From: Thermoplasmata archaeon
GTDB taxonomy: Archaea; Thermoplasmatota; Thermoplasmata; Thermoplasmatales; Thermoplasmataceae
DNA: 9,591 bases
Assembly (NCBI GenBank): GCA_021847855.1
Contig: JAJZOT010000040.1
Location: forward strand, 1-9,591
Direction of reading: 5' to 3'
The stretch's first letter is position 1. Each line of letters starts with the position of its first letter. The position numbers were made by a program, and so were the translations under genes. This document shows positions 1 through 6,565 of the stretch, in pieces. The notes under the pieces are model-generated. The model ran no database searches. It was not told the origin of the DNA and worked only from the letters and a program-made list of their open reading frames with translations.

Positions 1-2
1 TT

Positions 3-182
3 TTTACTTTGGAATTTTTGGATTCAAGGGGGGGGGGGAAAAATCTCCGTGATCTTGAAAAGCGCTTTTTCAACTTGTTGATGTACCCGTTTTCCTCCAT
101 AATATTAGGGTGCTCCTCTGCCGTGATGGTTTGGTCATGGGTTGTTATCTACGGATATAAAGTCAACACGTGCCATGATTGA
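3..182 (+). CDS. C-terminal fragment of a membrane protein (5' end outside window)
   Basis: An open frame enters from the left edge and ends at TGA 180-182, giving 59 residues. A charged stretch (around RDLEKRFF) is followed by a hydrophobic segment of about 22 residues (YPFSSIILG to WVVIYGY) and a short hydrophilic tail, which looks like a last transmembrane helix. It runs in the same direction as the glycosyltransferase that follows after 33 nt, where the TATA-like box of that gene sits. The frame crosses an 11-G tract (28-38) encoding Arg-Gly-Gly-Gly; a one-base change there would stop translation shortly after. The family is not recognisable from this tail. A flippase, polymerase or membrane-anchored glycosyltransferase would fit the locus but this is guesswork. 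A shorter frame is also open on the minus strand (148 down to the edge), so the coding call is uncertain. Confidence 0.4.
   Translation, partial: FTLEFLDSRGGGKNLRDLEKRFFNLLMYPFSSIILGCSSAVMVWSWVVIYGYKVNTCHD
28..38. repeat. Homopolymeric tract of 11 G
   Basis: Eleven consecutive G, very unusual in this AT-rich sequence. It lies inside the plus-strand partial reading frame, which is open only with this exact length modulo 3: the other two plus frames stop at 50-52 and 79-81. It could be a slippage-prone contingency tract or a sequencing/assembly error. Confidence 0.9.
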
Positions 183-189
183 ACAAATG

Positions 190-200
190 TTTAAATATAA
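190..200 (+). promoter_or_regulatory. TATA-like box of the GT2 glycosyltransferase gene
   Basis: The AT-rich element TTTAAATATAA is centred about 22 nt before ATG 216. There is no purine-rich ribosome-binding site between it and the start codon. The spacing predicts a leaderless or near-leaderless archaeal transcript. Confidence 0.55.
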
Positions 201-215
201 CACGAAAAATAATGA

Positions 216-1067
216 ATGGCATTGGACACGAAATATAAGCAATTTCCGAAAATTGCAGTGATACTGATTGCCCATGATCGAAAGGAGTTTATATTAAGGG
301 CATTAAAATCGATAGAGAATCAGACAAAGAAAGCTGATGAGATAGTTGTCGTAAAGTCATTCCAAGACGAGACAATCGACCGGATGATAAGAGAATATAA
401 CGCTATCAACATCTTCACTGCATCAGCCCCAGAAGGAGATAAGATACGTGAGGCCCTAGGTCACGTTAAATCTGATATAATTTGCTTGCTAGAAGATGAT
501 GACCAATTTTCTCCTGATAAATTAACACGCATTTGGCATCTTTTTCAAGATGATGTTGTATACGTCCACAACAATCTCACGCTCATAGACGATGACATGA
601 AAAATCTAGACCCCAAAGCTGTTGCTAACTTTAACCTATGCAACGAGAACCTTAGGATTAGTTCAACGAAGAGATTATCTGTAATCAGAGAACTCATAGG
701 GATCGGAATGGCATTCAATGTTAGCAGTATTTCTGTTAGGAGGGATATTCTAGACCTAGGATTCTTGACACAGGTTTCTACAGGCATCGATGAAATGATC
801 TTTGTGAAATCCATTGAACGTGGTACGGTTTCTCATATCAGCGAAAAATTGACTATATACCGGTACCATCATCCAAAACTACTTGATCCAATAAAAGTTG
901 AAAAACAATATGCAGACTGGATTGACAATTACACAGGGTCACTCTGGAACTTTTTAAAAAACAATAAAACACATCTTGCAAATCGATGGGCTCGTTCAGT
1001 TATTAGGAGGCTGAAAATAAAAAGAATCTTGTTATTCACGAAAAAGACAATAAGAATAGTCAGATAA
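216..1067 (+). CDS. Glycosyltransferase, family 2 (GT-A fold)
   Basis: This is a predicted inverting sugar transferase that moves a sugar from a nucleotide-sugar donor to a growing glycan at the cytoplasmic face of the membrane. The N-terminus has the GT2 opening strand (KIAVILIAHDRKEFILRAL, about residues 12-30), followed by the SIENQT helix and DEIVVV strand. The metal/nucleotide-binding acidic motif LEDDD is at residues 92-96. A later GIDEMIF segment (about 190-196) is a candidate for the acidic catalytic-base region, followed by YRYHH. At 283 residues the length is normal for a soluble GT2 enzyme, and no transmembrane segment is evident; the basic C-terminus (RRLKIKRILLFTKK) could sit on the membrane. 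ATG 216 is chosen because it lies one promoter spacing after the TATA-like box. Donor and acceptor cannot be read from sequence. It is AT-richer than the nucleotide-sugar genes downstream. Confidence 0.85.
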   Translation: MALDTKYKQFPKIAVILIAHDRKEFILRALKSIENQTKKADEIVVVKSFQDETIDRMIREYNAINIFTASAPEGDKIREALGHVKSDIICLLEDDDQFSPDKLTRIWHLFQDDVVYVHNNLTLIDDDMKNLDPKAVANFNLCNENLRISSTKRLSVIRELIGIGMAFNVSSISVRRDILDLGFLTQVSTGIDEMIFVKSIERGTVSHISEKLTIYRYHHPKLLDPIKVEKQYADWIDNYTGSLWNFLKNNKTHLANRWARSVIRRLKIKRILLFTKKTIRIVR

Positions 1068-1094
1068 CCAGCTACTTCTCTAAAGTATAAGGAA

Positions 1095-1103
1095 TTTCTT
1101 TTT
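1095..1103 (+). terminator. Possible T-rich terminator after the GT2 gene
   Basis: A pyrimidine/T run (TTTCTTTTT) lies about 30 nt after the GT2 stop and just before the promoter of the next gene. Archaeal RNA polymerase can terminate on T-rich tracts alone. No stem-loop is visible, so this is weak. Confidence 0.3.
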
Positions 1104-1110
1104 GCACAAA

Positions 1111-1118
1111 TCTTATAA
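1111..1118 (+). promoter_or_regulatory. TATA-like box of the first GT4 gene
   Basis: The element TCTTATAA is centred about 31 nt before ATG 1146, and there is no Shine-Dalgarno-like sequence between them. This suggests that the gene is transcribed separately from its upstream neighbour and has a leaderless or very short leader mRNA. Confidence 0.45.
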
Positions 1119-1145
1119 GCTTCTTACTATGTTTCATAACCTTAA

Positions 1146-2183
1146 ATGTCCAAAATTGTAATAGTTGGAGCCGGAAAACTAAACAGTAGTTTAAATACTT
1201 ATTCAAAGGAATTTCAACTCGCTTCAAATCGTCCACGAATCGTTATATTAAATTCTAGAAATCAACTGAATAAACAAGATTCATATGGCGTTCCAGTCTA
1301 TAAAGGTATATTCCCTAAATTTGCAGGTTCTGGTTGGGCTCTAAACAATTTGTTGGGTAAAGAAGTATATCGGAGACTGGCAAAGACGCTTCAGGATAAC
1401 CTGGTGCATTACACTACGTTTGGGCTTCCGTTGCTAAGAAGAAATGAAAATGATCCAGTAACAATTCACGACTTATTTTTTTTGAATAAGAAAGATGAAG
1501 CATACGGTAGATTTGTAAATATCTCTAAATTTCTTTTAGATAGGTTCCTGGAACATAACAATGTTATTGCACCGAGCTTTAAAATTAAGGAGGATTTGAT
1601 CGAATACGGTTTCAGTGGGACTATAGATGTAATCTACATCCCTGTTCAAAAGGAGTTCCAATATATTCCAGACAAAGCTAATTTGAGGAGAGAACTGTCT
1701 CTGCCTCTAGATAAAATTCTCGTCCTCTCTGTTTCTAGTACCCTCTTGAGAAAGAATACACAGGCTGTATCTAGAACAATGGAGAAACTTGACGATCGGT
1801 TTGCCCTCGTTAGAGTGGGGCCATATATCGGGAAAGGCTTCTATTTTCAAGATGCTGATCCAATCACACTTAACAAGATATATAACTCCTGTGATCTTTT
1901 ACTGTTTCCCACCTTAGCTGAGGGATTTGGAAAACCTGTAATTGAGGCATTTGCAACGCATTTGCCCGTAGTAGTTTCAGATATAGACATAATGCATGAG
2001 GTAGCTGGAGATGCTGCTGTTTTTGTAAAGCCGAATGTTGAAAGTTGTTATGAAGGTATAAAGGTAGCATTAGATAATAAAGAAACACTGATAGACAAGG
2101 GGTTAGAGCGGTTAAAACTTTATACGCAGGATGCTTTTGCAGGCAAGGTTAGAAAGGTATATTCAAGAATAGAAAATAGTTAA
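1146..2183 (+). CDS. Glycosyltransferase, family 4 (GT-B fold)
   Basis: This is a predicted retaining glycosyltransferase acting in surface glycan assembly. It has two Rossmann-like halves. The N-terminal half starts MSKIVIVGAG and contains a TIHDL segment (residues 106-110) typical of the acceptor-side domain. The C-terminal half begins near ILVLSVSS (191-198), has a RKN basic motif (202-204) where the donor phosphate is normally bound, and then the GT4 signature E-x7-E as EGFGKPVIE (E259, E267). VVVSDIDIMHEVAGDAA follows, the usual pattern in this family. The 345-residue length is normal and no transmembrane segment is seen. Donor and acceptor sugars cannot be inferred. Start ATG 1146 follows a TATA-like box at promoter distance. 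Confidence 0.88.
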   Translation: MSKIVIVGAGKLNSSLNTYSKEFQLASNRPRIVILNSRNQLNKQDSYGVPVYKGIFPKFAGSGWALNNLLGKEVYRRLAKTLQDNLVHYTTFGLPLLRRNENDPVTIHDLFFLNKKDEAYGRFVNISKFLLDRFLEHNNVIAPSFKIKEDLIEYGFSGTIDVIYIPVQKEFQYIPDKANLRRELSLPLDKILVLSVSSTLLRKNTQAVSRTMEKLDDRFALVRVGPYIGKGFYFQDADPITLNKIYNSCDLLLFPTLAEGFGKPVIEAFATHLPVVVSDIDIMHEVAGDAAVFVKPNVESCYEGIKVALDNKETLIDKGLERLKLYTQDAFAGKVRKVYSRIENS

Positions 2184-2217
2184 CAACAAGGTTATAGACG
2201 CTAGCTGAAACCACATG

Positions 2218-2270
2218 TACTGGCTTTCTTGATAAAAGAATTACCTAAATTAGATAAAGCAGAGCCAGTA
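2218..2270. repeat. Inverted repeat able to form a long stem-loop
   Basis: TACTGGCT (2218-2225) and AGCCAGTA (2263-2270) are perfect 8-base inverted repeats. Allowing one G-T pair and one bulged C, pairing continues inward to CTT (2228-2230) against AAG (2257-2259), for about 13 pairs around an AT-rich loop of 26 nt. It lies in the spacer after the first GT4 gene. It could be an RNA stem-loop at the 3' end of that mRNA or the relic of a small mobile element. Confidence 0.55.
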
Positions 2271-2349
2271 AATTATGTTAAATTCGAAGGAAATGTACAA
2301 TCCCAGATCTTAATTTTAGCGGAGATTTTTGCATCCTATCGTCGTCAAC

Positions 2350-2360
2350 AAAAATATTAA
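2350..2360 (+). promoter_or_regulatory. TATA-like box of the nucleotide-sugar operon
   Basis: AAAAATATTAA is centred about 29 nt upstream of ATG 2384, and no ribosome-binding site lies in between. It probably drives the tightly packed nucleotidyltransferase-dehydrogenase-decarboxylase genes as a leaderless transcript. Confidence 0.45.
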
Positions 2361-2383
2361 CTACAGAATGTATACATAAAATA

Positions 2384-3121
2384 ATGATCTCAATAATTCT
2401 GGCGGCAGGGCAGGGTACCCGGATGCGACCTCTGTCATATATAATTCCGAAGGTTTTGCTGCCTGTAAGAGGAAAACCTGTCCTAGATTATCTCCTGTCA
2501 AATTTGGCAGGTATCGATATCAGCCACCACTTTATTGTAGTTTCTGAACAGTACGACACGGTGCAAAATTACCTAGAAAAGACCGGGATGGACAACGTTT
2601 CAGTTATCAAGGGGCTAGGCTGGGAAACTGGAGGTGATCTCTCAATCGCGCTCCAGGAGATTGGAAGAAAAGATGATGCTATCGTTATGAATGGTGACAT
2701 AATCACGGATGTCAATATTGCGGAACTGTATCAGTATCACAAGGAAAAAAAGGCACCTGTCAGCATGGCACTGTTTGAGTTGAACGATGAGGAGGAGGCG
2801 AAGCGGTTCGGACAAATTACCCTTGCCAGTGATGGGTCTATCTCAAATTTTATTGAGAAAAATGACACTACGATGAGAGGATCAAACCTAGTTAATGTTG
2901 GATTTTACATTTTCAGCAAAATATTCTTGAGTTCACCTCAAGATTACCTCATACCGAGAAGGTTCAAGCTGGAAACGGAACTGTTCCCCAAGCTGGCCAT
3001 GGAGCATAAGTTATTTGGGTATCCGATGAAAATCGATTACTGGTGGGATGTTGGAACCATGACATCCTATCTCAAGGCTGAGCATTTCTTTATCAATGGG
3101 AGGGGCATAATCCCGCCATAG
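2384..3121 (+). CDS. Sugar-1-phosphate nucleotidyltransferase
   Basis: This enzyme condenses an NTP with a sugar 1-phosphate to give an NDP-sugar plus pyrophosphate, the entry step of the nucleotide-sugar block. The N-terminal signature LAAGQGTRMRPL (6-17), followed by PKVLLPV (22-28), is the nucleotide-binding loop and catalytic lysine region of the glucose-1-phosphate thymidylyl/uridylyltransferase and mannose-1-phosphate guanylyltransferase superfamily. ETGGDL (81-86), the metal-binding NGD (103-105), FIEKN (156-160), NVGFYIF (171-177) and WWDVGT (220-225) with a second metal-binding Asp222 are all in order. At 245 residues it is only the catalytic domain; there is no left-handed beta-helix acyltransferase domain. 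Base and sugar specificity cannot be fixed. The downstream dehydrogenase and decarboxylase make UDP-glucose a reasonable guess. Its stop codon abuts the next gene. Confidence 0.88.
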   Translation: MISIILAAGQGTRMRPLSYIIPKVLLPVRGKPVLDYLLSNLAGIDISHHFIVVSEQYDTVQNYLEKTGMDNVSVIKGLGWETGGDLSIALQEIGRKDDAIVMNGDIITDVNIAELYQYHKEKKAPVSMALFELNDEEEAKRFGQITLASDGSISNFIEKNDTTMRGSNLVNVGFYIFSKIFLSSPQDYLIPRRFKLETELFPKLAMEHKLFGYPMKIDYWWDVGTMTSYLKAEHFFINGRGIIPP

Positions 3122-3126
3122 GTGAT
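3120..3126 (+). promoter_or_regulatory. Shine-Dalgarno site deciding the dehydrogenase start
   Basis: AGGTGAT matches the archaeal anti-Shine-Dalgarno sequence (complement ATCACCT) and ends 4 nt before GTG 3131. It overlaps the stop codon of the nucleotidyltransferase and covers the alternative GTG at 3122, so translation should begin at 3131. Internal operon genes commonly use such sites even where first genes are leaderless. Confidence 0.6.
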
Positions 3127-3130
3127 TTAC

Positions 3131-4396
3131 GTGAAGGTGGCTGTAATCGGGCTTGGATATGTCGGTCTTCCTCTTTCTGCCTTACTGTCCCGAAGTTTTG
3201 AGGTAATTGGGTTCGATACTGATAGCGCAAAAATAAGAAGAATCCACGACGGAGTGATTCCCATTGAAGAACCTGGAATGGATGCTTTACTCGCACCAGC
3301 ACTTAAATCAGGTATGCTTCAAATTACTACGGATTCTGCAAAGTTACGGGAGGCTCAGGTCAAGATCCTTACAGTGGGAACACCATACGACGAAAAGAGT
3401 GACTTCGTAGATTATTCCCAGCTGGAATCTGCTCTGGAGATTATGATTCCTCAGTTGAAGCATCGGGATGTTGTAATCCTGAAATCCACAGTACCCCCTG
3501 GTACGACCACGGGAGTTGTCAGGGCAAGAATAGAATCGTATGGACTCAAGGTACCAGAGGATGTGGGACTCGTATTCGCACCGGAAAGGATGATCGAGGG
3601 ACAGGCAATTAGGGACTTTCAGGTGCTTCCAAAGATCATCGGAGCGTCTGACGGCAGGTCCCAGACAATTGCAGAACAAATACTTACAGCTCTGGGCGGG
3701 AAAATTATAAAGGTCTCAAATCCAGAGACCGCTGAAACAATTAAGATGGTAGACAACTATTCGCGGTACGTTTTTCTGGGACTGACCAATGAACTTGCGC
3801 TAGCTTGTGAGAAAATCGGGGTGGACGTGCTTGAAGTCATAAGGTCAGCGAAGGATGATTACCCCAGAAACTCAGGACTTCTTCTCCCTGGTCCAGGTGT
3901 TGGCGGATCTTGCTTGAACAAAGATCCTTTCATTCTTAGAGGCGTAATACGGAAATCGGGTATGGAACTTGAGATGGTGAAGTCTGCCCAATCGGTAAAC
4001 TCTCGAATGCCTGTGCATGTTGTTGATCTCGTCAGGGGATTCAGGAAATCGGGGATTGTCACATTGCTTGGCGTTGCATTTAAGGGTGATACAGACGATA
4101 CAAGATACACTCCAGCGTATATTATACGGGACGAATTGTCAAGGGACAAGTTCGAGGTCAGGCTGGCTGATCCGTTTGTGTCTGGAAAAGATATATATAA
4201 AAATCTTTACGTGGCTACCACGGGATCGGATATACTTGTTCTCCTTGCAGATCATTCGGAATACAGGGAAATAGAAATTCGGAGGCTAAAAGACTTAATG
4301 AAACCCGAACCCGTGATAATTGATACGAGGGGCATTATTGACAGGGATGAGGCAGTTCATAATGGTTTTGAATACCACGGACTGGGTAGGTTATGA
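3131..4396 (+). CDS. UDP-sugar 6-dehydrogenase (UDP-glucose/GDP-mannose dehydrogenase family)
   Basis: This NAD-dependent four-electron oxidase converts a 6-CH2OH nucleotide sugar into its uronic acid in the cytosol. The N-terminal Rossmann motif is GLGYVG (7-12, numbering from GTG 3131). KSTVPPGTT (118-126), APER (150-153), ETIKMVDN with candidate catalytic Lys205 and Asn209, and the loop GPGVGGSCLNKDP with catalytic Cys261 follow. The C-terminal domain has GVAFKGDTDDTR. At 421 residues it is full length. The APER motif and GPGVGG...DP resemble UDP-N-acetylmannosamine dehydrogenases, while GGSC.xKD resembles UDP-glucose dehydrogenases, so the substrate is ambiguous; the decarboxylase-like partner next door favours UDP-glucose to UDP-glucuronate. 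GTG 3131 is preferred over GTG 3122 because of the Shine-Dalgarno site and because MKVAVIGLGYVG is the usual family N-terminus. Its stop overlaps the next ATG by 4 nt, indicating translational coupling. Confidence 0.9.
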   Translation: MKVAVIGLGYVGLPLSALLSRSFEVIGFDTDSAKIRRIHDGVIPIEEPGMDALLAPALKSGMLQITTDSAKLREAQVKILTVGTPYDEKSDFVDYSQLESALEIMIPQLKHRDVVILKSTVPPGTTTGVVRARIESYGLKVPEDVGLVFAPERMIEGQAIRDFQVLPKIIGASDGRSQTIAEQILTALGGKIIKVSNPETAETIKMVDNYSRYVFLGLTNELALACEKIGVDVLEVIRSAKDDYPRNSGLLLPGPGVGGSCLNKDPFILRGVIRKSGMELEMVKSAQSVNSRMPVHVVDLVRGFRKSGIVTLLGVAFKGDTDDTRYTPAYIIRDELSRDKFEVRLADPFVSGKDIYKNLYVATTGSDILVLLADHSEYREIEIRRLKDLMKPEPVIIDTRGIIDRDEAVHNGFEYHGLGRL

Positions 4397-5325
4397 AACA
4401 CGTACTTATTGCCGGTGGGGCGGGATTCCTTGGCTCACACCTGGCCGAAAGACTTCTGAAGGATGGTTGCGAGGTTACTATTGTTGATGACTTATCCAGC
4501 GGACGTGAAACTAACATATCCGGAATTATGGATGAGCTTGAATTTATCCGGTCCGACATATCTGATTTGGAGTATCACAAGCCCATTGACATCATTGTTA
4601 ACTTTGCCAGCAGAGCTAGCCGGGTTGAGTGGGAAACGTATCCGGTAGAGGTCGCTTTATCCAATTCCCTCGGGAATAACAATCTCATCAGGTTGGCTCT
4701 TAGAAGCAAGGCGCTTTACGTTTATGCATCGAGCTCGGAGGTTTATGGCAACCCTGACGTTTTTCCCACCCCGGAAACTTACCTTGGCAGGGTTAACACT
4801 ACAGGCTCGAGATCGCCCTACGATGAGGGAAAACGATTCGGCGAGGCTCTGGTGAAGGCATATGAGAGAGAATATGGACTCAAGAACATCATTTTGCGGC
4901 TTTTCAATACCTACGGTCCAAGAATGAGGGGCGGTGACTTTTATGGACGCGTAGTGGACAGGTTTATACAGCAAGCCATTCACGGCGATCCGATTACGGT
5001 TTACGGGGACGGCAAACAAACCAGATCCTTCAGCTTTGTTTCTGATGTCGTTGAGGCAGTAGTCATACTGCTCAATAAAGGCAAATCAGGCGAGGTTTAT
5101 AACATCGGGAACGACGCGGAGATATCGATAATAGATTTTGCATCAATGGTCAGGAGAATATGCAAATCATCTTCTAAAATTGAGTTTAAACCGATTCCCC
5201 CTGATGATCCTGAACGAAGAGCTGCAGACATTTCCAAAATCAGTGCCCTGGGGTTTAAGCACGCCGTTGATCTTGGTAATGGTGTGGCAATGATGGCTGA
5301 ATATGCAAGAGAAACTGAAAACTAA
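4393..5325 (+). CDS. UDP-glucuronate decarboxylase-like SDR (UDP-xylose synthase family)
   Basis: This is an extended short-chain dehydrogenase that probably oxidises C4 of UDP-glucuronate, decarboxylates it and reduces the product to UDP-xylose, using tightly bound NAD. The nucleotide-binding loop is GGAGFLGSH (8-16). The catalytic set is Ser115-Glu116 in SSSEVYG, and Tyr143 and Lys147 in SPYDEGKRFGE. FNTYGPRM (171-178), GDGKQTRSF (205-213), NIGND and DDPERRAADIS (271-281) match UDP-xylose synthases closely, better than dTDP-glucose dehydratases or UDP-galactose epimerases. The conserved substrate-side segment HLASPASP of the family reads NFASRASR here (70-77), which may alter specificity. 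At 310 residues it is full length. The ATG overlaps the dehydrogenase stop (ATGA), coupling the enzyme to its likely substrate supplier. A promoter for the next gene begins at its stop codon. Confidence 0.8.
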   Translation: MKHVLIAGGAGFLGSHLAERLLKDGCEVTIVDDLSSGRETNISGIMDELEFIRSDISDLEYHKPIDIIVNFASRASRVEWETYPVEVALSNSLGNNNLIRLALRSKALYVYASSSEVYGNPDVFPTPETYLGRVNTTGSRSPYDEGKRFGEALVKAYEREYGLKNIILRLFNTYGPRMRGGDFYGRVVDRFIQQAIHGDPITVYGDGKQTRSFSFVSDVVEAVVILLNKGKSGEVYNIGNDAEISIIDFASMVRRICKSSSKIEFKPIPPDDPERRAADISKISALGFKHAVDLGNGVAMMAEYARETEN

Positions 5326-5332
5326 TTTAAAT
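5324..5332 (+). promoter_or_regulatory. TATA-like box of the epimerase gene, overlapping the previous stop
   Basis: AATTTAAAT is centred about 24 nt before ATG 5352 and begins within the TAA of the decarboxylase-like gene. The spacing predicts a leaderless transcript and separate control of the epimerase, despite only 26 nt between the genes. Confidence 0.55.
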
Positions 5333-5351
5333 CCCCTGGCTATCCCGTTGC

Positions 5352-6473
5352 ATGGAAAAAATTCTCGTGACTGGGGGTCTTGGTTTTATCGGAAGTCATA
5401 CTGTCGATAGGCTTATTTCGTCGGGTTATCAGGTCAGAGTATTTGACAATGTTGAGTCGCAGGTGCATTCCGGGAGAGTTCCCAGCTATTTGAATAGGGA
5501 AGCTGAGTTTTTTCGTGGTGACATCAGGTACAGAAAACACTGGTTAGAAGCCCTCGACGGTGTTGACGGAGTAATTCATCTTGCAGGTGCGGTAGGAATT
5601 AGTCAAAGTTTCTGGGAAGCAAAGAAATACGCGGACGTCAATGTGGGTGGAACCAGTGCCCTCTACGAGACCCTGACAAAGGAGAAAAAAATTAGGAGTC
5701 GTATTCGAAAGATAGTGGTAGCATCTTCCAAGAGTCTTTATGGAGAAGGTTCGTACAGATGCGCAGTTCATGGCCTGCAGAATCCTGAAGTGCGACCGCT
5801 TAAGCAGCTTGAAAGAAAAGAATGGGAAGTCAAGTGTCCAGTTTGCAATCAGGAAATGGTACCGGTAGGCGTCCAGGAGGGAAAGACAGCTCAAAACCTC
5901 AATCCATATTCCCTATCAAAATACGCAACAGAGAAACTAGCAATGGATTTTTCATACGCACTTCGGATTCCTACGGTTGCATTTCGTTATTTTAATGCGT
6001 ATGGAGAAAGACAGAGTCTGAGCAATCCGTATACCGGGGTTATAGCAATATTTCTCTCAAGACTTAAGAACGGCAATTCTCCCCTCCTCTTCGAAGATGG
6101 TAACCAGTTAAGAGATTACATTCATGTTAGCGATGTAGCAAGCATTAACGTGGCTGCGCTTGATCATGGAAACGGTGTCTACAACCTCGGTACTGGAAAA
6201 CCCTCATCGCTTTCAGAAATCGTTACCCTCCTCAATAAGAAGCTAGGCACTTCAATTGCCCCCATGATTCCTCAGGATTTCAGGGTTGGAGACAACAGGC
6301 ACGACTATGCGGATATAACGAGATTAGAAAGCGATTTTGGTAAGATAAAATTCACGCCTCTGGACGAAGGCATTTCAAGACTTTGCAAATGGGCAGAGTC
6401 TTCTAGGGCTGTTGACAAGTTCGAAGGTGCAGAACGGGAGAGAAAAAGATATCTTGAGAACTCAGAAAAGTAA
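5352..6473 (+). CDS. NDP-sugar epimerase, dTDP-L-rhamnose 4-epimerase-like SDR with Cys/His insert
   Basis: This extended SDR is predicted to invert C4 of a nucleotide sugar in the cytosol. The NAD loop is GGLGFIGSH (8-16). HLAGAVGISQS (76-86), ASSKSLYGEG (124-133) and the catalytic Tyr186-x3-Lys190 (PYSLSKYATE) follow, with RYFNAYGERQSLSNPYTGV (212-230), EDGNQLRDYIHVSDV and YNLGTGK. Between the active-site Ser region and Tyr186 is an extra segment of about 45 residues with C137-x2-H140 and C162-x2-C165, plausibly a metal-binding knuckle. This insert together with QSLSNPYTGV is, from memory, characteristic of the dTDP-L-rhamnose/6-deoxytalose 4-epimerase group (WbiB type). No dTDP-rhamnose biosynthesis genes beyond a generic nucleotidyltransferase are in view, so the substrate is uncertain. 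The length (373) suits the insert-bearing group. It is the last plus-strand gene and converges on the methyltransferase. Confidence 0.82.
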   Translation: MEKILVTGGLGFIGSHTVDRLISSGYQVRVFDNVESQVHSGRVPSYLNREAEFFRGDIRYRKHWLEALDGVDGVIHLAGAVGISQSFWEAKKYADVNVGGTSALYETLTKEKKIRSRIRKIVVASSKSLYGEGSYRCAVHGLQNPEVRPLKQLERKEWEVKCPVCNQEMVPVGVQEGKTAQNLNPYSLSKYATEKLAMDFSYALRIPTVAFRYFNAYGERQSLSNPYTGVIAIFLSRLKNGNSPLLFEDGNQLRDYIHVSDVASINVAALDHGNGVYNLGTGKPSSLSEIVTLLNKKLGTSIAPMIPQDFRVGDNRHDYADITRLESDFGKIKFTPLDEGISRLCKWAESSRAVDKFEGAERERKRYLENSEK

Positions 6474-6500
6474 TTTAAGCGCGAGTTCTCCTTATCTGGA

Positions 6501-6513
6501 CAGGACCGTCCTG
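6501..6513. repeat. 13-base palindrome in the convergent spacer
   Basis: CAGGAC-C-GTCCTG is a perfect 6-base inverted repeat around one central C, in the 92-nt gap between the converging epimerase and methyltransferase genes. It could be a protein-binding site or a short RNA hairpin, and chance is possible. Confidence 0.4.
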
Positions 6514-6540
6514 AACGCCAGAATAGATTTTACAATGGCA

Positions 6541-6549
6541 GTTATTTTT
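6541..6549 (+). terminator. Possible T-rich terminator after the epimerase
   Basis: GTTATTTTT lies about 70 nt after the epimerase stop, in the convergent spacer. A T-rich tract like this can stop archaeal RNA polymerase. No preceding stable stem immediately abuts it. Confidence 0.25.
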
Positions 6550-6565
6550 AGAGTGTACCGTCGTC

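Larger units (their letters stand above)
2205..2360 (+). pseudogene. Start-less 51-codon open frame, possible gene remnant
   Basis: Between a TAG (2202-2204) and TAA (2358-2360) there is an open frame with a protein-like, amphipathic composition (for example NYVKFEGNVQSQILILAEIF). It has no ATG; only CTG 2205/2220 or TTG 2229 could serve as start. It lies between the GT4 gene and the promoter of the nucleotidyltransferase, which overlaps its end. I do not recognise the family. It may be the tail of a decayed gene left by rearrangement, or simply chance. Confidence 0.25.

Noticed and set aside
1..148. Minus-strand frame open to the left edge (would read HPNIMEENGYINKLKKRF)
   Set aside because: It looks protein-like in part, but it opposes the gene direction here, has no promoter before its ATG, and turns the G tract into a proline run. 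The plus frame with a terminal membrane helix is preferred, though not by much.
3122..3130. GTG 3122 as dehydrogenase start, three codons upstream
   Set aside because: It would lie inside the AGGTGAT ribosome-binding site that is correctly placed for GTG 3131.
3344..5019. Long antisense or out-of-frame open stretches inside the dehydrogenase and decarboxylase genes
   Set aside because: They are shadows of genes whose motifs are complete, and they show no domain or promoter of their own.
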